53,297 nucleotides of DNA from an uncultured Lewinella sp. (GCA_913057725.1 CAJXOS010000027.1:1-53297); one strand, 5' to 3'. Numbered from the stretch's first letter, positions 43,192 to 52,055 are shown. The notes: generated by a model from the letters alone, not told the origin. Made by a program: numbers and translations.

Positions 43192-45549
43192 CTATTCTTG
43201 GATCAGCTCCAGGACTTTCTCTATGACGTCCTCTACGCTTGGCTTACTTACATAGTTGCCATCATCGCCATATGGTGGGCGGTGGGCAGTAGCCGTAAGT
43301 GTAGAAGGTGTGGCATCTAGCTGGAAGTAACCGGCTTGATCCTCAAGAATGTGCTGCAGAATGTAAGCTGCTGCTCCTCCTGGTACATCCTCATCAACAA
43401 CCAGTAGGCGGTTCGTTTTACGCAGGCTGCCAGAAATACGGTGCTCTAGGTCAAATGGCCAGAGTGTTTGCACATCTACAACTTCTATCTGTACGCCTGC
43501 TTCCTGCAATAGTTCCGCGGCTTCCGCTACGATGCGCACACAAGATCCATAGGTAACTACCGTAATGTCGGCACCTTCACGCACTACCTCTGGTACACCC
43601 ATCGGTACGGTAAATGTATCTAGGTTCTGCGGTAGATCTTCCTTCAATCGATAACCGTTGAGGCATTCGATAACCAGGCCAGGATCATCACTCTGCAATA
43701 AGGTGTTGTACATACCAATGGCCTGAACCATATTTCGCGGCACACAGATGTGCATACCTCGTAATCCACCGAGTAGAACACTCATTGGAGAACCGGAGTG
43801 CCAAATACCTTCCAGGCGGTGACCTCTAGTACGAATGATAACTGGCGCTTGCTGCAGACCATTAGAACGCCATCTAACTGTGGCCAAATCATCAGATAGG
43901 GGAGAGAAGGCGTAGATCAAGTAGTCGAGATACTGGATCTCTGCAACGGGACGCAAACCGCGCATTGCCATACCAATGGCTTGCCCAACGATCGTCCATT
44001 CGCGGATACCGGTATCAAACACACGATGCTCGCCGTACTTGTCTTGTAAACCGGCCATGCCTTGATTCACTCCGCCAATCTTACCAACGTCTTCACCAAA
44101 GACATAGAGCTCAGGGATGCGCTCCAATGCTCGGTCGAAGAACCGATTGATGACTTCGTAGCCATTGAGGCTTTCAACATCATCTTCGTAAGCTGGTGCA
44201 ACAGCTGGGATGCGAAGAGCCGCCTTTGGGCTTTCGCTCAGGTGATGCTGGTTATAGGTTTGCTGGAGTTCGCGTTTTTCCTCCTTGATGTATTGCGCTA
44301 AGGCTTGAGCAGAATCATCTCCACGGAACAAAAGATGAACGCGACGAGCCAAGGCCAGCATCTCTGCCCGACTTGGTGTCCGCATCTGTTGTAGTTCCTT
44401 GCGGTAGTGGTCTAGCTTATCATGAGCAGGAAGGGCTGCCAATAGCTGCTGCAGCTTAGTAAGACGCTCCTTGATGGGGCCCCGGAAGTTCTCCCAGGCA
44501 ATCTTGCGCGCCTCAGCAATAGCTTGCTTTGCTTTTTGTTCTAGCGCTTGTAGCTCTTCTTCTTCCGCAATTTCAGTAGCCAGCATCCAAAGACGGAACT
44601 GCCTGTTACAGTCGTACTCTTGTTCCCACTCCAGGCGCTCCTTGCTCTTATAGCGTTCATGAGAGCCAGAGGTAGAGTGGCCTTGAGGTTGGGTAAGTTC
44701 GGCAACGTGGAACAGTGCCGGTTGGTGGGTCTTACGCATCGCATCGATACCTTCTTGATAGGCATCGCACATAGATGGGTAGTCCCAACCTTTCAACTTA
44801 TAGATGGCAATGCCACCGTTGTTATCGTCAGCAGCAAAGCCGGCTAGTGCTTCACTGATGCTTCCTTTTATAGTCTGATATTCGGTAGGTACAGAAATTC
44901 CATATCCGTCGTCAACTACTGTTACGGCCATTGGAATCTGTAGTACACCAGCAGCATTCATGCTTTCCCAGAAAGCGCCTTCGCTCGTGCTGGCGTCACC
45001 AATGCAGCAGAAACATACCTCACTACCATCTTTGGTAAATGTTGGGCGATCCATGTGCTCAGCATCACGGTACACTTTGCTGGCGAATGCCAATCCTGTG
45101 GCGCGAGCCATCTGGCCTCCCGTTGTAGAGATATCTGAAGATAGATTGAAGCCTTCCATTTGGTTGAGCCAATCTCCATCTTGATTGGTGTTGGGGGTCA
45201 TGTGGTGACCTACCATCTGACGACCTCCGCTGAAAGGATCATTGTTGGGGTCGGCATACAACTGAGCGAGTATGTCTTGCGGCTCAGCTAATCCGAGAGC
45301 CAAGAGTAGGGTGTGGCCACGGTAATAATCGGAACGCCAATCACCTTTACGGTAGGCTTTTGCCATGGCAATCTGATACACTTCCTTACCGTCATCTGAT
45401 ACGCCAAATTTGGCGCGTCCAGTGAGTACATCCCGGCGAATAACCAGGCTTAGTTCTCGACTTAAACAGCAGATGTAGTAGTCCTGTAGAATCTCTTGAC
45501 GCTCGGCCAGAGTAGCGGACACGGTATTGGATAGTTTATTCAGACTCAC
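43192..45549 (-). CDS. 2-oxoacid dehydrogenase E1, fused alpha and beta subunits
   Basis: About 785 residues. Thiamine-diphosphate-dependent decarboxylase of the branched-chain 2-oxoacid or pyruvate dehydrogenase type. The alpha half (about 1-410) shows GRQMVGHHMTPNTNQDG and the ThDP site GDASTSEGAFWESMNAAGV with VVDDGYGISVP. The beta half (about 460-785) shows LYVFGEDVGKIGGVNQGMAG and the C-terminal VVDEDVPGGAAAYI. E2 and E3 are not in view. The open frame reaches TTG at 45612, but that codon lies in a TATCTTTG promoter box (45617-45610), so the GTG at 45549 is taken as the likely start. An earlier start cannot be excluded. Confidence 0.9.
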   Translation of the reverse strand: MSLNKLSNTVSATLAERQEILQDYYICCLSRELSLVIRRDVLTGRAKFGVSDDGKEVYQIAMAKAYRKGDWRSDYYRGHTLLLALGLAEPQDILAQLYADPNNDPFSGGRQMVGHHMTPNTNQDGDWLNQMEGFNLSSDISTTGGQMARATGLAFASKVYRDAEHMDRPTFTKDGSEVCFCCIGDASTSEGAFWESMNAAGVLQIPMAVTVVDDGYGISVPTEYQTIKGSISEALAGFAADDNNGGIAIYKLKGWDYPSMCDAYQEGIDAMRKTHQPALFHVAELTQPQGHSTSGSHERYKSKERLEWEQEYDCNRQFRLWMLATEIAEEEELQALEQKAKQAIAEARKIAWENFRGPIKERLTKLQQLLAALPAHDKLDHYRKELQQMRTPSRAEMLALARRVHLLFRGDDSAQALAQYIKEEKRELQQTYNQHHLSESPKAALRIPAVAPAYEDDVESLNGYEVINRFFDRALERIPELYVFGEDVGKIGGVNQGMAGLQDKYGEHRVFDTGIREWTIVGQAIGMAMRGLRPVAEIQYLDYLIYAFSPLSDDLATVRWRSNGLQQAPVIIRTRGHRLEGIWHSGSPMSVLLGGLRGMHICVPRNMVQAIGMYNTLLQSDDPGLVIECLNGYRLKEDLPQNLDTFTVPMGVPEVVREGADITVVTYGSCVRIVAEAAELLQEAGVQIEVVDVQTLWPFDLEHRISGSLRKTNRLLVVDEDVPGGAAAYILQHILEDQAGYFQLDATPSTLTATAHRPPYGDDGNYVSKPSVEDVIEKVLELIQE

Positions 45550-45609
45550 AGTATAAGTTTGATGTTTCTCAACAAAAAAATCACCGAGATCGGACCCTTT
45601 GATCCACTG

Positions 45610-45617
45610 CAAAGATA
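45610..45617 (-). promoter_or_regulatory. Putative -7 box of the E1 gene
   Basis: On the minus strand this reads TATCTTTG, matching TAnnTTTG. The expected start site is near 45603, inside the longest open frame of the E1 gene, which argues for the internal GTG start. No good -33 box. Confidence 0.5.
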
Positions 45618-45935
45618 CGTAAACACAAGGTTAAATCTGGTGACCTAGGTCAGCGGCGAAGTAGCTAAGTGCCTGTAAAACTTATTGTTAGGTGCTGAGG
45701 TTGGGCTGCGCTTTTGCGCTTAAGCATCGTACAATCTGTCTGTCCCCCTTTTGCTTAATATACCAAATACCATACAGAATTAGTAGAAATTGAACTTAGC
45801 TCCAAAACTCCTTTGCGTTATTCTACGATTGACCACATATCTTTGGGCGATGCTAAAAACTTCAACTTCACTGGAAAACGTAGTTTGGTTTAGTCATATA
45901 CCTTTTTTTCGGCGGATGAAAAACGGTCAAAAAAA
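45613..45935. other. Divergent intergenic region
   Basis: 323 bases between the E1 gene and the propeller-like gene. It contains the E1 promoter box at the left and, at the right, TTTG (45812-45815) 22 bases ahead of TATCTTTG (45838-45845), a likely promoter for the plus-strand gene. A small GCGC/GCGC stem (45708-45719) is the only other structure noted. Confidence 0.55.
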
Positions 45936-46802
45936 ATGAAAAAAAGTTTTTGTGGAGTGCGTTTATGCGCCTTATTTCTACTGATTTGTACTCATTTTGG
46001 AAGTTTATCCGCACAGGAAAACCTAGGTCCAAAACGCTTCCGATTACCTTTTGATTTAAGAGAGGTTTCTGGCCTGGCAGCGGTGACGCCTGATAGTCTC
46101 TGGTGGCATAATGACGGCGGTAATGACGCGACAATATTCCTTACTGACCGATCAGGAGAACTCCTTTACGAGAAAAACATTGGCGTTCGAAATCGAGATT
46201 GGGAAGATCTGAGCTGTGATCCCGAGGGACGTCTGTATCTCGGTGATTTTGGTGATAATCGACGCGTTCGTGATGATTTGATTATCTATCGCTACGATCC
46301 ACAAACGGAACAGGTAGACAGTTTTCCGTTCCAGTTTCCAAATCAGGCGCGGCATGATACGGAGGCCTTCTTCATACATCAGGATACCTTCCATCTTTTT
46401 ACGAAGCACAGAATTAGTCGTGCTAAGCTAATGACGTACCATTATGTGGTGCCAGCAGTAGGAGGAGGGCAAACTGCGGTGTTGCGAGATAGCTTGGCGT
46501 TGCGTAAGCGAGTGGTGACGGCCGCAGCAATTCATCCTGAGACGGGCGCCGTAGCACTCTTGGCATACTACTATACCAAGCGACTGGGCTTCATACCCTA
46601 TTCCGCAGCCAATTTGTATTTCCTCCGGGATTATCCAGATGGCCATTTTCTAAAAGGTCGAATACAATCTAGGAGGATATCTTTTGTCGTAGCAACTCAA
46701 TATGAAGCTGTTGACTTCCTGACGGATCGCCAACTTATGGTGGCTTCAGAGCAGACCCTTTTCATTAAGGCGAAAGCCAAACGTAAACGAACTAGGAGGT
46801 GA
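45936..46802 (+). CDS. Secreted propeller-like protein of unknown function
   Basis: 288 residues with a signal peptide (LCALFLLICTHFGSLSAQ). The mature part has repeated beta motifs with conserved aromatic/acidic blocks: LREVSGLAAVTPDSLWWHND, NRDWEDLSCDPEGRLYLGDF, DFGDNRRVRDDLIIYRY, HDTEAFFIHQDTFHLFTKH. This pattern recurs in Bacteroidota secreted proteins and suggests a beta-propeller; no catalytic motif is seen. The C-terminus is strongly basic (KAKAKRKRTRR). Convergent with the next gene, nine bases apart. Confidence 0.7.
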   Translation: MKKSFCGVRLCALFLLICTHFGSLSAQENLGPKRFRLPFDLREVSGLAAVTPDSLWWHNDGGNDATIFLTDRSGELLYEKNIGVRNRDWEDLSCDPEGRLYLGDFGDNRRVRDDLIIYRYDPQTEQVDSFPFQFPNQARHDTEAFFIHQDTFHLFTKHRISRAKLMTYHYVVPAVGGGQTAVLRDSLALRKRVVTAAAIHPETGAVALLAYYYTKRLGFIPYSAANLYFLRDYPDGHFLKGRIQSRRISFVVATQYEAVDFLTDRQLMVASEQTLFIKAKAKRKRTRR

Positions 46803-46811
46803 CGAGCGGCA

Positions 46812-47315
46812 TTAAGTACTCCGACGCTTTATCGCTTTCTTCAGTGCCTTGGCCATGAGGTGTGGCTTTTGTGACCCAATAAAGATCTGCTGACCATCCT
46901 TCGTGCTAATCGCGAGGCCATTCCTGCCGTTTATAGCCCAAAATTCCTCATCGGAGTAGTTGAGGTTACCACCGCCCCACTGGGCACTAAGTGAGGTTTC
47001 GATAATACTGACACGCTTAATATTCTTCAGATTTACCTTGCGTTTATGTTTTTGCCAACTGCTGATTTTGCAGATCAAGAATTTGCCGGTAATAACGTTG
47101 CTTTGGGTCCTACGCATAAGACTGCGAAGCCAAAGGCCAGTAGCAGCCAGCACAAGTAGGAAGGCTACTATTGCTTGAATTGGCAACTGTCCCCAGTCAT
47201 TGGTGCTTACGTTTTGCCAAAAGCCAAGTGTTAGCAGCAGTAAGCATAATGAACTGACGATCAATAGATCTGTACCTTTAAAAACCTGCTTTTCTTCAAA
47301 TATCTTACTCTTCAC
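46812..47315 (-). CDS. Two-helix membrane protein with PH-like domain
   Basis: 167 residues. Two membrane helices near the N-terminus (DLLIVSSLCLLLLTLGFW and AIVAFLLVLAATGLWLRSLM), then a soluble domain (about 75-160) with NVITGKFLICKISSWQKHKR, NLKNIKRVSIIETS and GLAISTKDGQQIFIGSQKP, resembling bacterial PH (YdbT/YcxB-like) domains. Function unknown. It is divergent from pepP. Confidence 0.65.
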   Translation of the reverse strand: MKSKIFEEKQVFKGTDLLIVSSLCLLLLTLGFWQNVSTNDWGQLPIQAIVAFLLVLAATGLWLRSLMRRTQSNVITGKFLICKISSWQKHKRKVNLKNIKRVSIIETSLSAQWGGGNLNYSDEEFWAINGRNGLAISTKDGQQIFIGSQKPHLMAKALKKAIKRRST

Positions 47316-47318
47316 AAT

Positions 47319-47354
47319 ACATTAAATTTACACAAAGTTAACATTAAATTTACA
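47319..47354. repeat. Direct repeat in the divergent promoter region
   Basis: ACATTAAATTTACA occurs twice, at 47319-47332 and 47341-47354, a 22-base period (about two helical turns). Located between divergent genes and upstream of the pepP -7 box at 47391; possible regulator site. Confidence 0.5.
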
Positions 47355-47390
47355 TTAGATCAAGCCGGATTCTCCTTTTGTAATGCTTCT

Positions 47391-47398
47391 TACCTTTG
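47391..47398 (+). promoter_or_regulatory. Putative -7 box of pepP
   Basis: TACCTTTG, an exact match to TAnnTTTG, about 41 bases before the ATG. TTTTG lies only 10 bases upstream, too close for -33. Confidence 0.55.
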
Positions 47399-47438
47399 CT
47401 GTGAGTAGAACCTACTTTACTGAATTCAGCAATTACGC

Positions 47439-48734
47439 ATGAAATATTATCCACTCCCGAGTGAGCTGTTCCGCTTCAATCGGCAGCGTTTTATGGAACA
47501 GATACCGACAGGTAGCTTAGCCATCTTTCATTCCAATGATTTAATGCCGCGCTCAGGAGACACTTTTTTTCCTTTTCGCCAGAATAATGACTTGTACTAC
47601 CTAAGTGGTATAGAACAAGAAGAGACCGTGCTACTCCTATTTCCGGGCTGTACAAAATCGGGTTTCGAGGAGGTTCTCTTTATCCGAAAACCAAATGAAA
47701 GGCTACTTCGCTATGAGGGAGAGCAGTTAACGCCAACCAAGGCACGACGTTTCAGTGGTATTGAAAAGGTGTTATGGCTGGATGAGTATGAGGCTATTCT
47801 GCGGGAGCTCATTTTGCTGAGCGAACGGGTATACCTCAATCTGGATGAACATGATCGTTTCCATAGCCCCGTACTGACGCGTAATCAACGGATGGCCCAA
47901 CAACTAAATGCTCAATATCCAGCACACCAGTACCAACGTAGTGGACCATTGGTGAAACGACTGCGCATGGTGAAGTCACCGGCCGAAGTTGATGCGATTC
48001 AGCAAGCTGTAAATATTACTGGGCAAGCGTTTACGGAGGTGCTGAAAATGTTGGAGCCTGGGGTGCAAGAGTACGAGGTGGAGGCAACGATTACTGCCAG
48101 TTTCCTGCAGCAGCGAGCTACCGGGCACGCCTATGATCCGATTATAGCTAGTGGCGCAAATACCTGTGTGTTACATTATACTAATAACAACAAGCCCTGC
48201 CGTGAAGGCGAATTGCTGCTCATGGATTTCGGTGCGGAATATGCTTTCTATGCGGCAGATATTACGCGCACTATTCCGGTGAGCGGTCGATTTAGTGAGC
48301 GTCAGCGTGCCGTTTATGATGCAGTGCTAAAGGTACAAAGAGAGTCGATAAAGATGTTGCTGCCTGGCACAGATCTAGATGAGTATCACCGAGAGGTGGG
48401 ACGCTTGATGGAAGCCGAGCTACTCGCACTGGGGCTAATAGATAGTACAGATGTAAAAAATCAGGACCCGAAGCAACCTGCGTACAAGAAATACTTCATG
48501 CATGGAACGAGCCACCACTTGGGCTTAGATGTACATGATCCTGGTTTGCGATATGAGCCTGTTCAAGCTGGTAACGTGTTCACTTGCGAGCCAGCCATCT
48601 ATATACCAGAAGAGAAAATAGGGATCCGGCTGGAGAATAATATCCTGGTCACAGAAAAGGGGCCTATAGACTTAAGTGCTCGGGTGCCGATTGAGGCGTC
48701 GGAGATCGAGGCGTGGATGAATGGAGCGTCGTAA
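47439..48734 (+). CDS. pepP: Xaa-Pro aminopeptidase (M24B)
   Basis: 431 residues. Removes N-terminal residues next to proline. The N-terminal creatinase-like domain (about 1-170) is followed by the pita-bread catalytic domain. Metal ligands appear in LLMDFGAEYAFYAADITRT (two Asp), HGTSHHLGLDVHD (His), FTCEPAIYI (Glu) and GIRLENNILV (Glu). Normal length. It precedes the dipeptide epimerase by 29 bases, so the two may form a small peptide-handling operon. Confidence 0.94.
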   Translation: MKYYPLPSELFRFNRQRFMEQIPTGSLAIFHSNDLMPRSGDTFFPFRQNNDLYYLSGIEQEETVLLLFPGCTKSGFEEVLFIRKPNERLLRYEGEQLTPTKARRFSGIEKVLWLDEYEAILRELILLSERVYLNLDEHDRFHSPVLTRNQRMAQQLNAQYPAHQYQRSGPLVKRLRMVKSPAEVDAIQQAVNITGQAFTEVLKMLEPGVQEYEVEATITASFLQQRATGHAYDPIIASGANTCVLHYTNNNKPCREGELLLMDFGAEYAFYAADITRTIPVSGRFSERQRAVYDAVLKVQRESIKMLLPGTDLDEYHREVGRLMEAELLALGLIDSTDVKNQDPKQPAYKKYFMHGTSHHLGLDVHDPGLRYEPVQAGNVFTCEPAIYIPEEKIGIRLENNILVTEKGPIDLSARVPIEASEIEAWMNGAS

Positions 48735-48763
48735 TCAAGAATTGTAATTGAAGCTATTCAGAT

Positions 48764-49870
48764 ATGAGAATCAAGAAGGTAGAAGTCCTGAGAGAGAACC
48801 TAGAACTTACGCGGCCCTACACGATTGCCTATCGTACGATCTCTAGTGTAGAAAATGTGTTCCTATTAATCCACCTCGATAATGGGATGGTTGGTGTAGG
48901 ATGTGCCGCTCCATCAGAGGGTGTTACAGGAGAGTCTGTGGCTCATAGTGTTCAGGCATTGCGCGAAGTAGTAGAGCCAATCTTACACGGTGCGCCCATA
49001 GTTCAATTTCCTGCATTGCTGAAGCAAATACGTAGGCAAATTCTTCAATACCCTGCGGCTTTGGCGGCTGTAGATGTGGCGCTACACGATGCCTTTTGCC
49101 AATCGCAGCAGATGCGTCTAGTTGACTGGTGGGGTGCAGTGCATAATGAGTTGCCCACTTCTATCACTATTGGCATTGGTGAAGTAGCAGAAACCTTGGA
49201 ACAAGCTCGTGAGCATATGGCGGCGGGTTTTCGCGTGATCAAATTAAAGACCGGGCGAAGTGTGGAGCAGGATGTAGAGGTGTTCTCCAAACTGCGAGAA
49301 GCAGTGGGCGCTGAGGTCAAGATTCGAGTTGATGGTAATCAAGGCTATCAGCCCAAAGAGTTGGAGCAGTTTGCTGCCGCAACAGCAGCTATGGACGTAG
49401 AATTCTACGAGCAACCTTTCCCAGCAGGCCACGCCCGCGGAAAGGTGAAGGAAGAAGATCGACTGAGTGGTATCGATGCCCAGCTGGCTCTGCCAGAACA
49501 TCTTCGCAAACTATGTGCTGCTGATGAAGATCTACACCACGCTACCGATGCACTGAAGCTGGCTCATGATCCTCATCCGTACGGCATCTTCAATATCAAA
49601 TTGATGAAATGTGGTGGTGTAAGTGAGGCGCGCCAAATTGCCTTTGTCGCAGAACGCAGTGGCATTGACCTCATGTGGGGTTGCAACGACGAGAGTATTG
49701 TTTCGATCACTGCTGCATTGCATACCGCCTTATCTAGCCCAGCGACCAAATACCTGGATCTGGATGGAAGTCTGGACCTGGCAAGAGATTTAGTGGCAGG
49801 GGGCTTTGTTTTGGAGAATGGTCTGCTGCGATTAGGAGATGGGCATGGACTAGGGGTAAGGTTGTTGTAG
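48764..49870 (+). CDS. Dipeptide epimerase (L-Ala-D/L-Glu type), enolase superfamily
   Basis: 368 residues. The catalytic lysines lie in VIKLKTG and IKLMKCGG; metal ligands are in RVDGNQGY, EFYEQPF and CAADEDL. The C-terminal GCNDESIVSI and YLDLDGSLDL fit dipeptide epimerases that act on muropeptide-derived Ala-Glu. Normal length. Together with pepP upstream it suggests breakdown of peptides, perhaps cell-wall ones. A DUF1611/DgcN-like gene is 13.5 kb away. Exact substrate is not settled by sequence. Confidence 0.88.
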   Translation: MRIKKVEVLRENLELTRPYTIAYRTISSVENVFLLIHLDNGMVGVGCAAPSEGVTGESVAHSVQALREVVEPILHGAPIVQFPALLKQIRRQILQYPAALAAVDVALHDAFCQSQQMRLVDWWGAVHNELPTSITIGIGEVAETLEQAREHMAAGFRVIKLKTGRSVEQDVEVFSKLREAVGAEVKIRVDGNQGYQPKELEQFAAATAAMDVEFYEQPFPAGHARGKVKEEDRLSGIDAQLALPEHLRKLCAADEDLHHATDALKLAHDPHPYGIFNIKLMKCGGVSEARQIAFVAERSGIDLMWGCNDESIVSITAALHTALSSPATKYLDLDGSLDLARDLVAGGFVLENGLLRLGDGHGLGVRLL

Positions 49871-49910
49871 GGTATTATTGTTTGGAGGGACTTAAGCGTT
49901 TGTGCAATTA

Positions 49911-49926
49911 TAGGAGCCGACTCCTA
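49911..49926. other. Hairpin after the dipeptide epimerase gene
   Basis: TAGGAG / CTCCTA with the tetraloop CCGA, extendable by an A-T pair. A weak CCGCC/GGCGG stem follows at 49951-49963. No T-run, so termination is uncertain. Confidence 0.4.
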
Positions 49927-49928
49927 TG

Positions 49929-50215
49929 TTAAGAATACTTTGAAGGCATACCGCCTCCGGCGGGCCCACCCTCACCTGGTCCTGGACATGACCATTTCTG
50001 AACCCTCAGAAATAGCATGGGATCATTATCCTGATCAATGACAATACATTAATCAGGCCATCATATCCTATGGTTACGTTGAACATTACTTTCTGCAGTC
50101 CATTACCCGCGGAGTACAACTGCTTAAGTATTAGATTTGTCAATTGAAGACTACCCCATTTGGTCAGAAAAAGAGAGGTAGTGTTGTTGAGGAGTATTTC
50201 AACTCCGGTACAAAT
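49929..50215 (-). pseudogene. Possible decayed reading frame
   Basis: The 486-base gap 49871-50356 contains, on the minus strand, a frame open for 69 codons (50215 to a TGA at 50006) with protein-like content (FLTKWGSLQLTNLILKQL, LQKVMFNVTIGYDGLINV). Near 50040 a second frame takes over (VIDQDNDPMLFLRVQKW) and runs to a TAA at 49929 with a Gly/Pro-rich end. No start codon or promoter fits. This reads as a truncated, frameshifted remnant of an unknown gene, but chance cannot be excluded by eye. Confidence 0.35.
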
Positions 50216-50295
50216 CTAATAAAAATATGTAACTTAATAAAATATTAAACTTTTTATTTATGAAATTGCCGTCGTAATTCCCCTCCTTGCTAATC

Positions 50296-50326
50296 TTGCC
50301 TAAACCAGCCCGGCCTACTACCTTTA
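50296..50326 (+). promoter_or_regulatory. Putative promoter of gatB
   Basis: TTG (50296-50298), a 20-base spacer, TACCTTTA (50319-50326), one mismatch from consensus. It lies 30 bases before the gatB ATG, so the leader would be about 24 bases. Confidence 0.6.
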
Positions 50327-50356
50327 CGCGCTTAAAATCGTACTGATATTCCAGCT

Positions 50357-51787
50357 ATGGCTTACGAAACGGTAATTGGTCTAGAAATACACGTGCAGTT
50401 AAGCACTAAGTCGAAGGCATTTTGTGCAGATGAAGTGCGCTTTGGGGCGGATCCGAATACGCAGATTAGCGCTATCTCCCTGGGGCATCCGGGAACGTTG
50501 CCACGGCTTAATCGCCAGCAATTGGATCATGCTATCCGACTAGCACTGGCATTAGATAGTGAGGTTAACCTCCGCAATAACTTCGATCGCAAGAATTATT
50601 TCTACGCGGATTTGCCGAAAGGCTATCAGATTACCCAGGATGCTCGACCCGTTTGTGTGGGTGGGCGAATCCCTATTACGGTAGGAGAGGAGGTGAAGTA
50701 TGTGCGTATACATCACGTTCATATGGAGGAAGATGCTGGGAAGTCGATGCACGATAGTGATGACCCTTATAGCTACATAGACCTCAATCGTGCTGGTACG
50801 CCCTTGCTTGAAATTGTTACGGAGCCGGATTTGCGTTCTGCTGAAGAAGTGGATGCACTGATGACGGCCATGCGGCAGTTGGTGCGTTATCTGGGAATCT
50901 CGGATGGTAATATGCAAGAAGGGAGTATGCGCTGTGATTGCAATGTCTCTATTCGACCAATGGGGGCAGACTATTTCGGGAACCGTTGTGAGATCAAGAA
51001 CCTCAACTCGATGCGCTATGCTCGTAAGGCGATCGCCTATGAGGTGGAGCGTCAGAAGAGGATCGTAGAAGCTGGTGGAACCGTAGCGCAGCAAACGCTA
51101 AACTTTGATCCGGCAACCGGTGTGACTAGCCCGTTGCGATCAAAGGAAGATGCGCATGATTATCGTTACTTCCCAGATCCTGACCTTCCGCCAGTTGTGC
51201 TTCAGCAGGCGGAGGTGGATGAAATTAAAGCTAGCCTGCCGGCATTGCCGTGGGTGTTGAAAGAGGAGCTGGTAGCGAAGTATGCCCTTTCAGAATACAA
51301 TGCCAATTTGTTGACGGCCGAACCTGAGCCTGCGCGTTACTTCCTACAATTGGCAGAAGCTACTCCAACGTATAAGGCCGCGGCCAATTTGGTAATCAAC
51401 AAGCTGCTGCCCTGGACTAAGGAAGAAGGTAAAAACCTTGCTGAGTTTCCACTGAGCCCTCAGCAGTTAGCAGGCTTTATCCAGTTGATCGAGGATGGGA
51501 AGGTTAGTAACACGATAGCTTACCAAGAGCTGTTTCCCGCTATGGTCGCGCAGCCGGATCAAGAAGCGGAGGCCTTGGCTACTGCTAATAACTGGCTACA
51601 GTCGGACGATGCCGATGAACTATCGGCTTGGGTGGATGCTGCTATTGCGGCTTTTCCGGATAAAGTGAAGGCTTACCAGAATGGCAAGAAAGGACTTATC
51701 GGTCTGTTTATGGGAGAGGTTATGAAGCAATCGAAGGGAAAAGCAGACCCCAAGCAGGCCAATAAATTGCTACGAGAACGTTTATAG
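50357..51787 (+). CDS. gatB: Asp-tRNA(Asn)/Glu-tRNA(Gln) amidotransferase subunit B
   Basis: 476 residues, normal length. tRNA-binding and kinase subunit of GatCAB, which makes Gln-tRNA(Gln) or Asn-tRNA(Asn) by transamidation. It begins MAYETVIGLEIHVQLSTKSK and shows HPGTLPRLNR, NRAGTPLLEIVTEPDLRS, QEGSMRCDCNVSIRP and EIKNLNSMR. The C-terminal YqeY-like domain covers the last 150 residues. gatA and gatC are elsewhere. Confidence 0.98.
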   Translation: MAYETVIGLEIHVQLSTKSKAFCADEVRFGADPNTQISAISLGHPGTLPRLNRQQLDHAIRLALALDSEVNLRNNFDRKNYFYADLPKGYQITQDARPVCVGGRIPITVGEEVKYVRIHHVHMEEDAGKSMHDSDDPYSYIDLNRAGTPLLEIVTEPDLRSAEEVDALMTAMRQLVRYLGISDGNMQEGSMRCDCNVSIRPMGADYFGNRCEIKNLNSMRYARKAIAYEVERQKRIVEAGGTVAQQTLNFDPATGVTSPLRSKEDAHDYRYFPDPDLPPVVLQQAEVDEIKASLPALPWVLKEELVAKYALSEYNANLLTAEPEPARYFLQLAEATPTYKAAANLVINKLLPWTKEEGKNLAEFPLSPQQLAGFIQLIEDGKVSNTIAYQELFPAMVAQPDQEAEALATANNWLQSDDADELSAWVDAAIAAFPDKVKAYQNGKKGLIGLFMGEVMKQSKGKADPKQANKLLRERL

Positions 51788-51810
51788 TCCTCCAAGGCAA
51801 AATCTACCTG

Positions 51811-51932
51811 CGGTGCTACTACGTGGTGTGAATCTTGACTTACTCTTTTTTCGTCTCACTGCGTTGAAAATCCTCGCCGTAGCTAGGGCTATGCCTGCGG
51901 TTTTCGCCTTGTGAGTCAAAAAAATAGCACCG
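51811..51932. repeat. Long imperfect inverted repeat after gatB
   Basis: CGGTGCTA (51811-51818) and TAGCACCG (51925-51932) bound a 122-base element. Inside, TTTTTT 51846 / AAAAAA 51918, CTCAC 51855 / GTGAG 51911 and GAAAA 51866 / TTTTC 51901 are also inverted, with a GTAGC/GCTA pair at the centre. It may act as a two-way terminator, or be a mobile palindromic element. Confidence 0.7.
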
Positions 51933-52026
51933 TCAATTTTTTACAAACCCTGCCTTGGAAGACTATAGCCTAGTTTCTTTGATACAAGACTGACAATTTT
52001 AGCCCCTCCTGCTACTGCCGAAAGCG

Positions 52027-52034
52027 TACCTTTG
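52027..52034 (+). promoter_or_regulatory. Putative -7 box of hemL
   Basis: TACCTTTG, exact match to TAnnTTTG, 22 bases before the hemL ATG. The -33 region has no clear TTTG at the right distance. Confidence 0.55.
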
Positions 52035-52055
52035 CGGCGGTACAAAATGTCATAG

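Noticed and set aside
45868..46134. Minus-strand frame opposite the propeller-like gene
   Set aside because: It covers the signal-peptide region of the plus-strand gene and its promoter side; judged a shadow.
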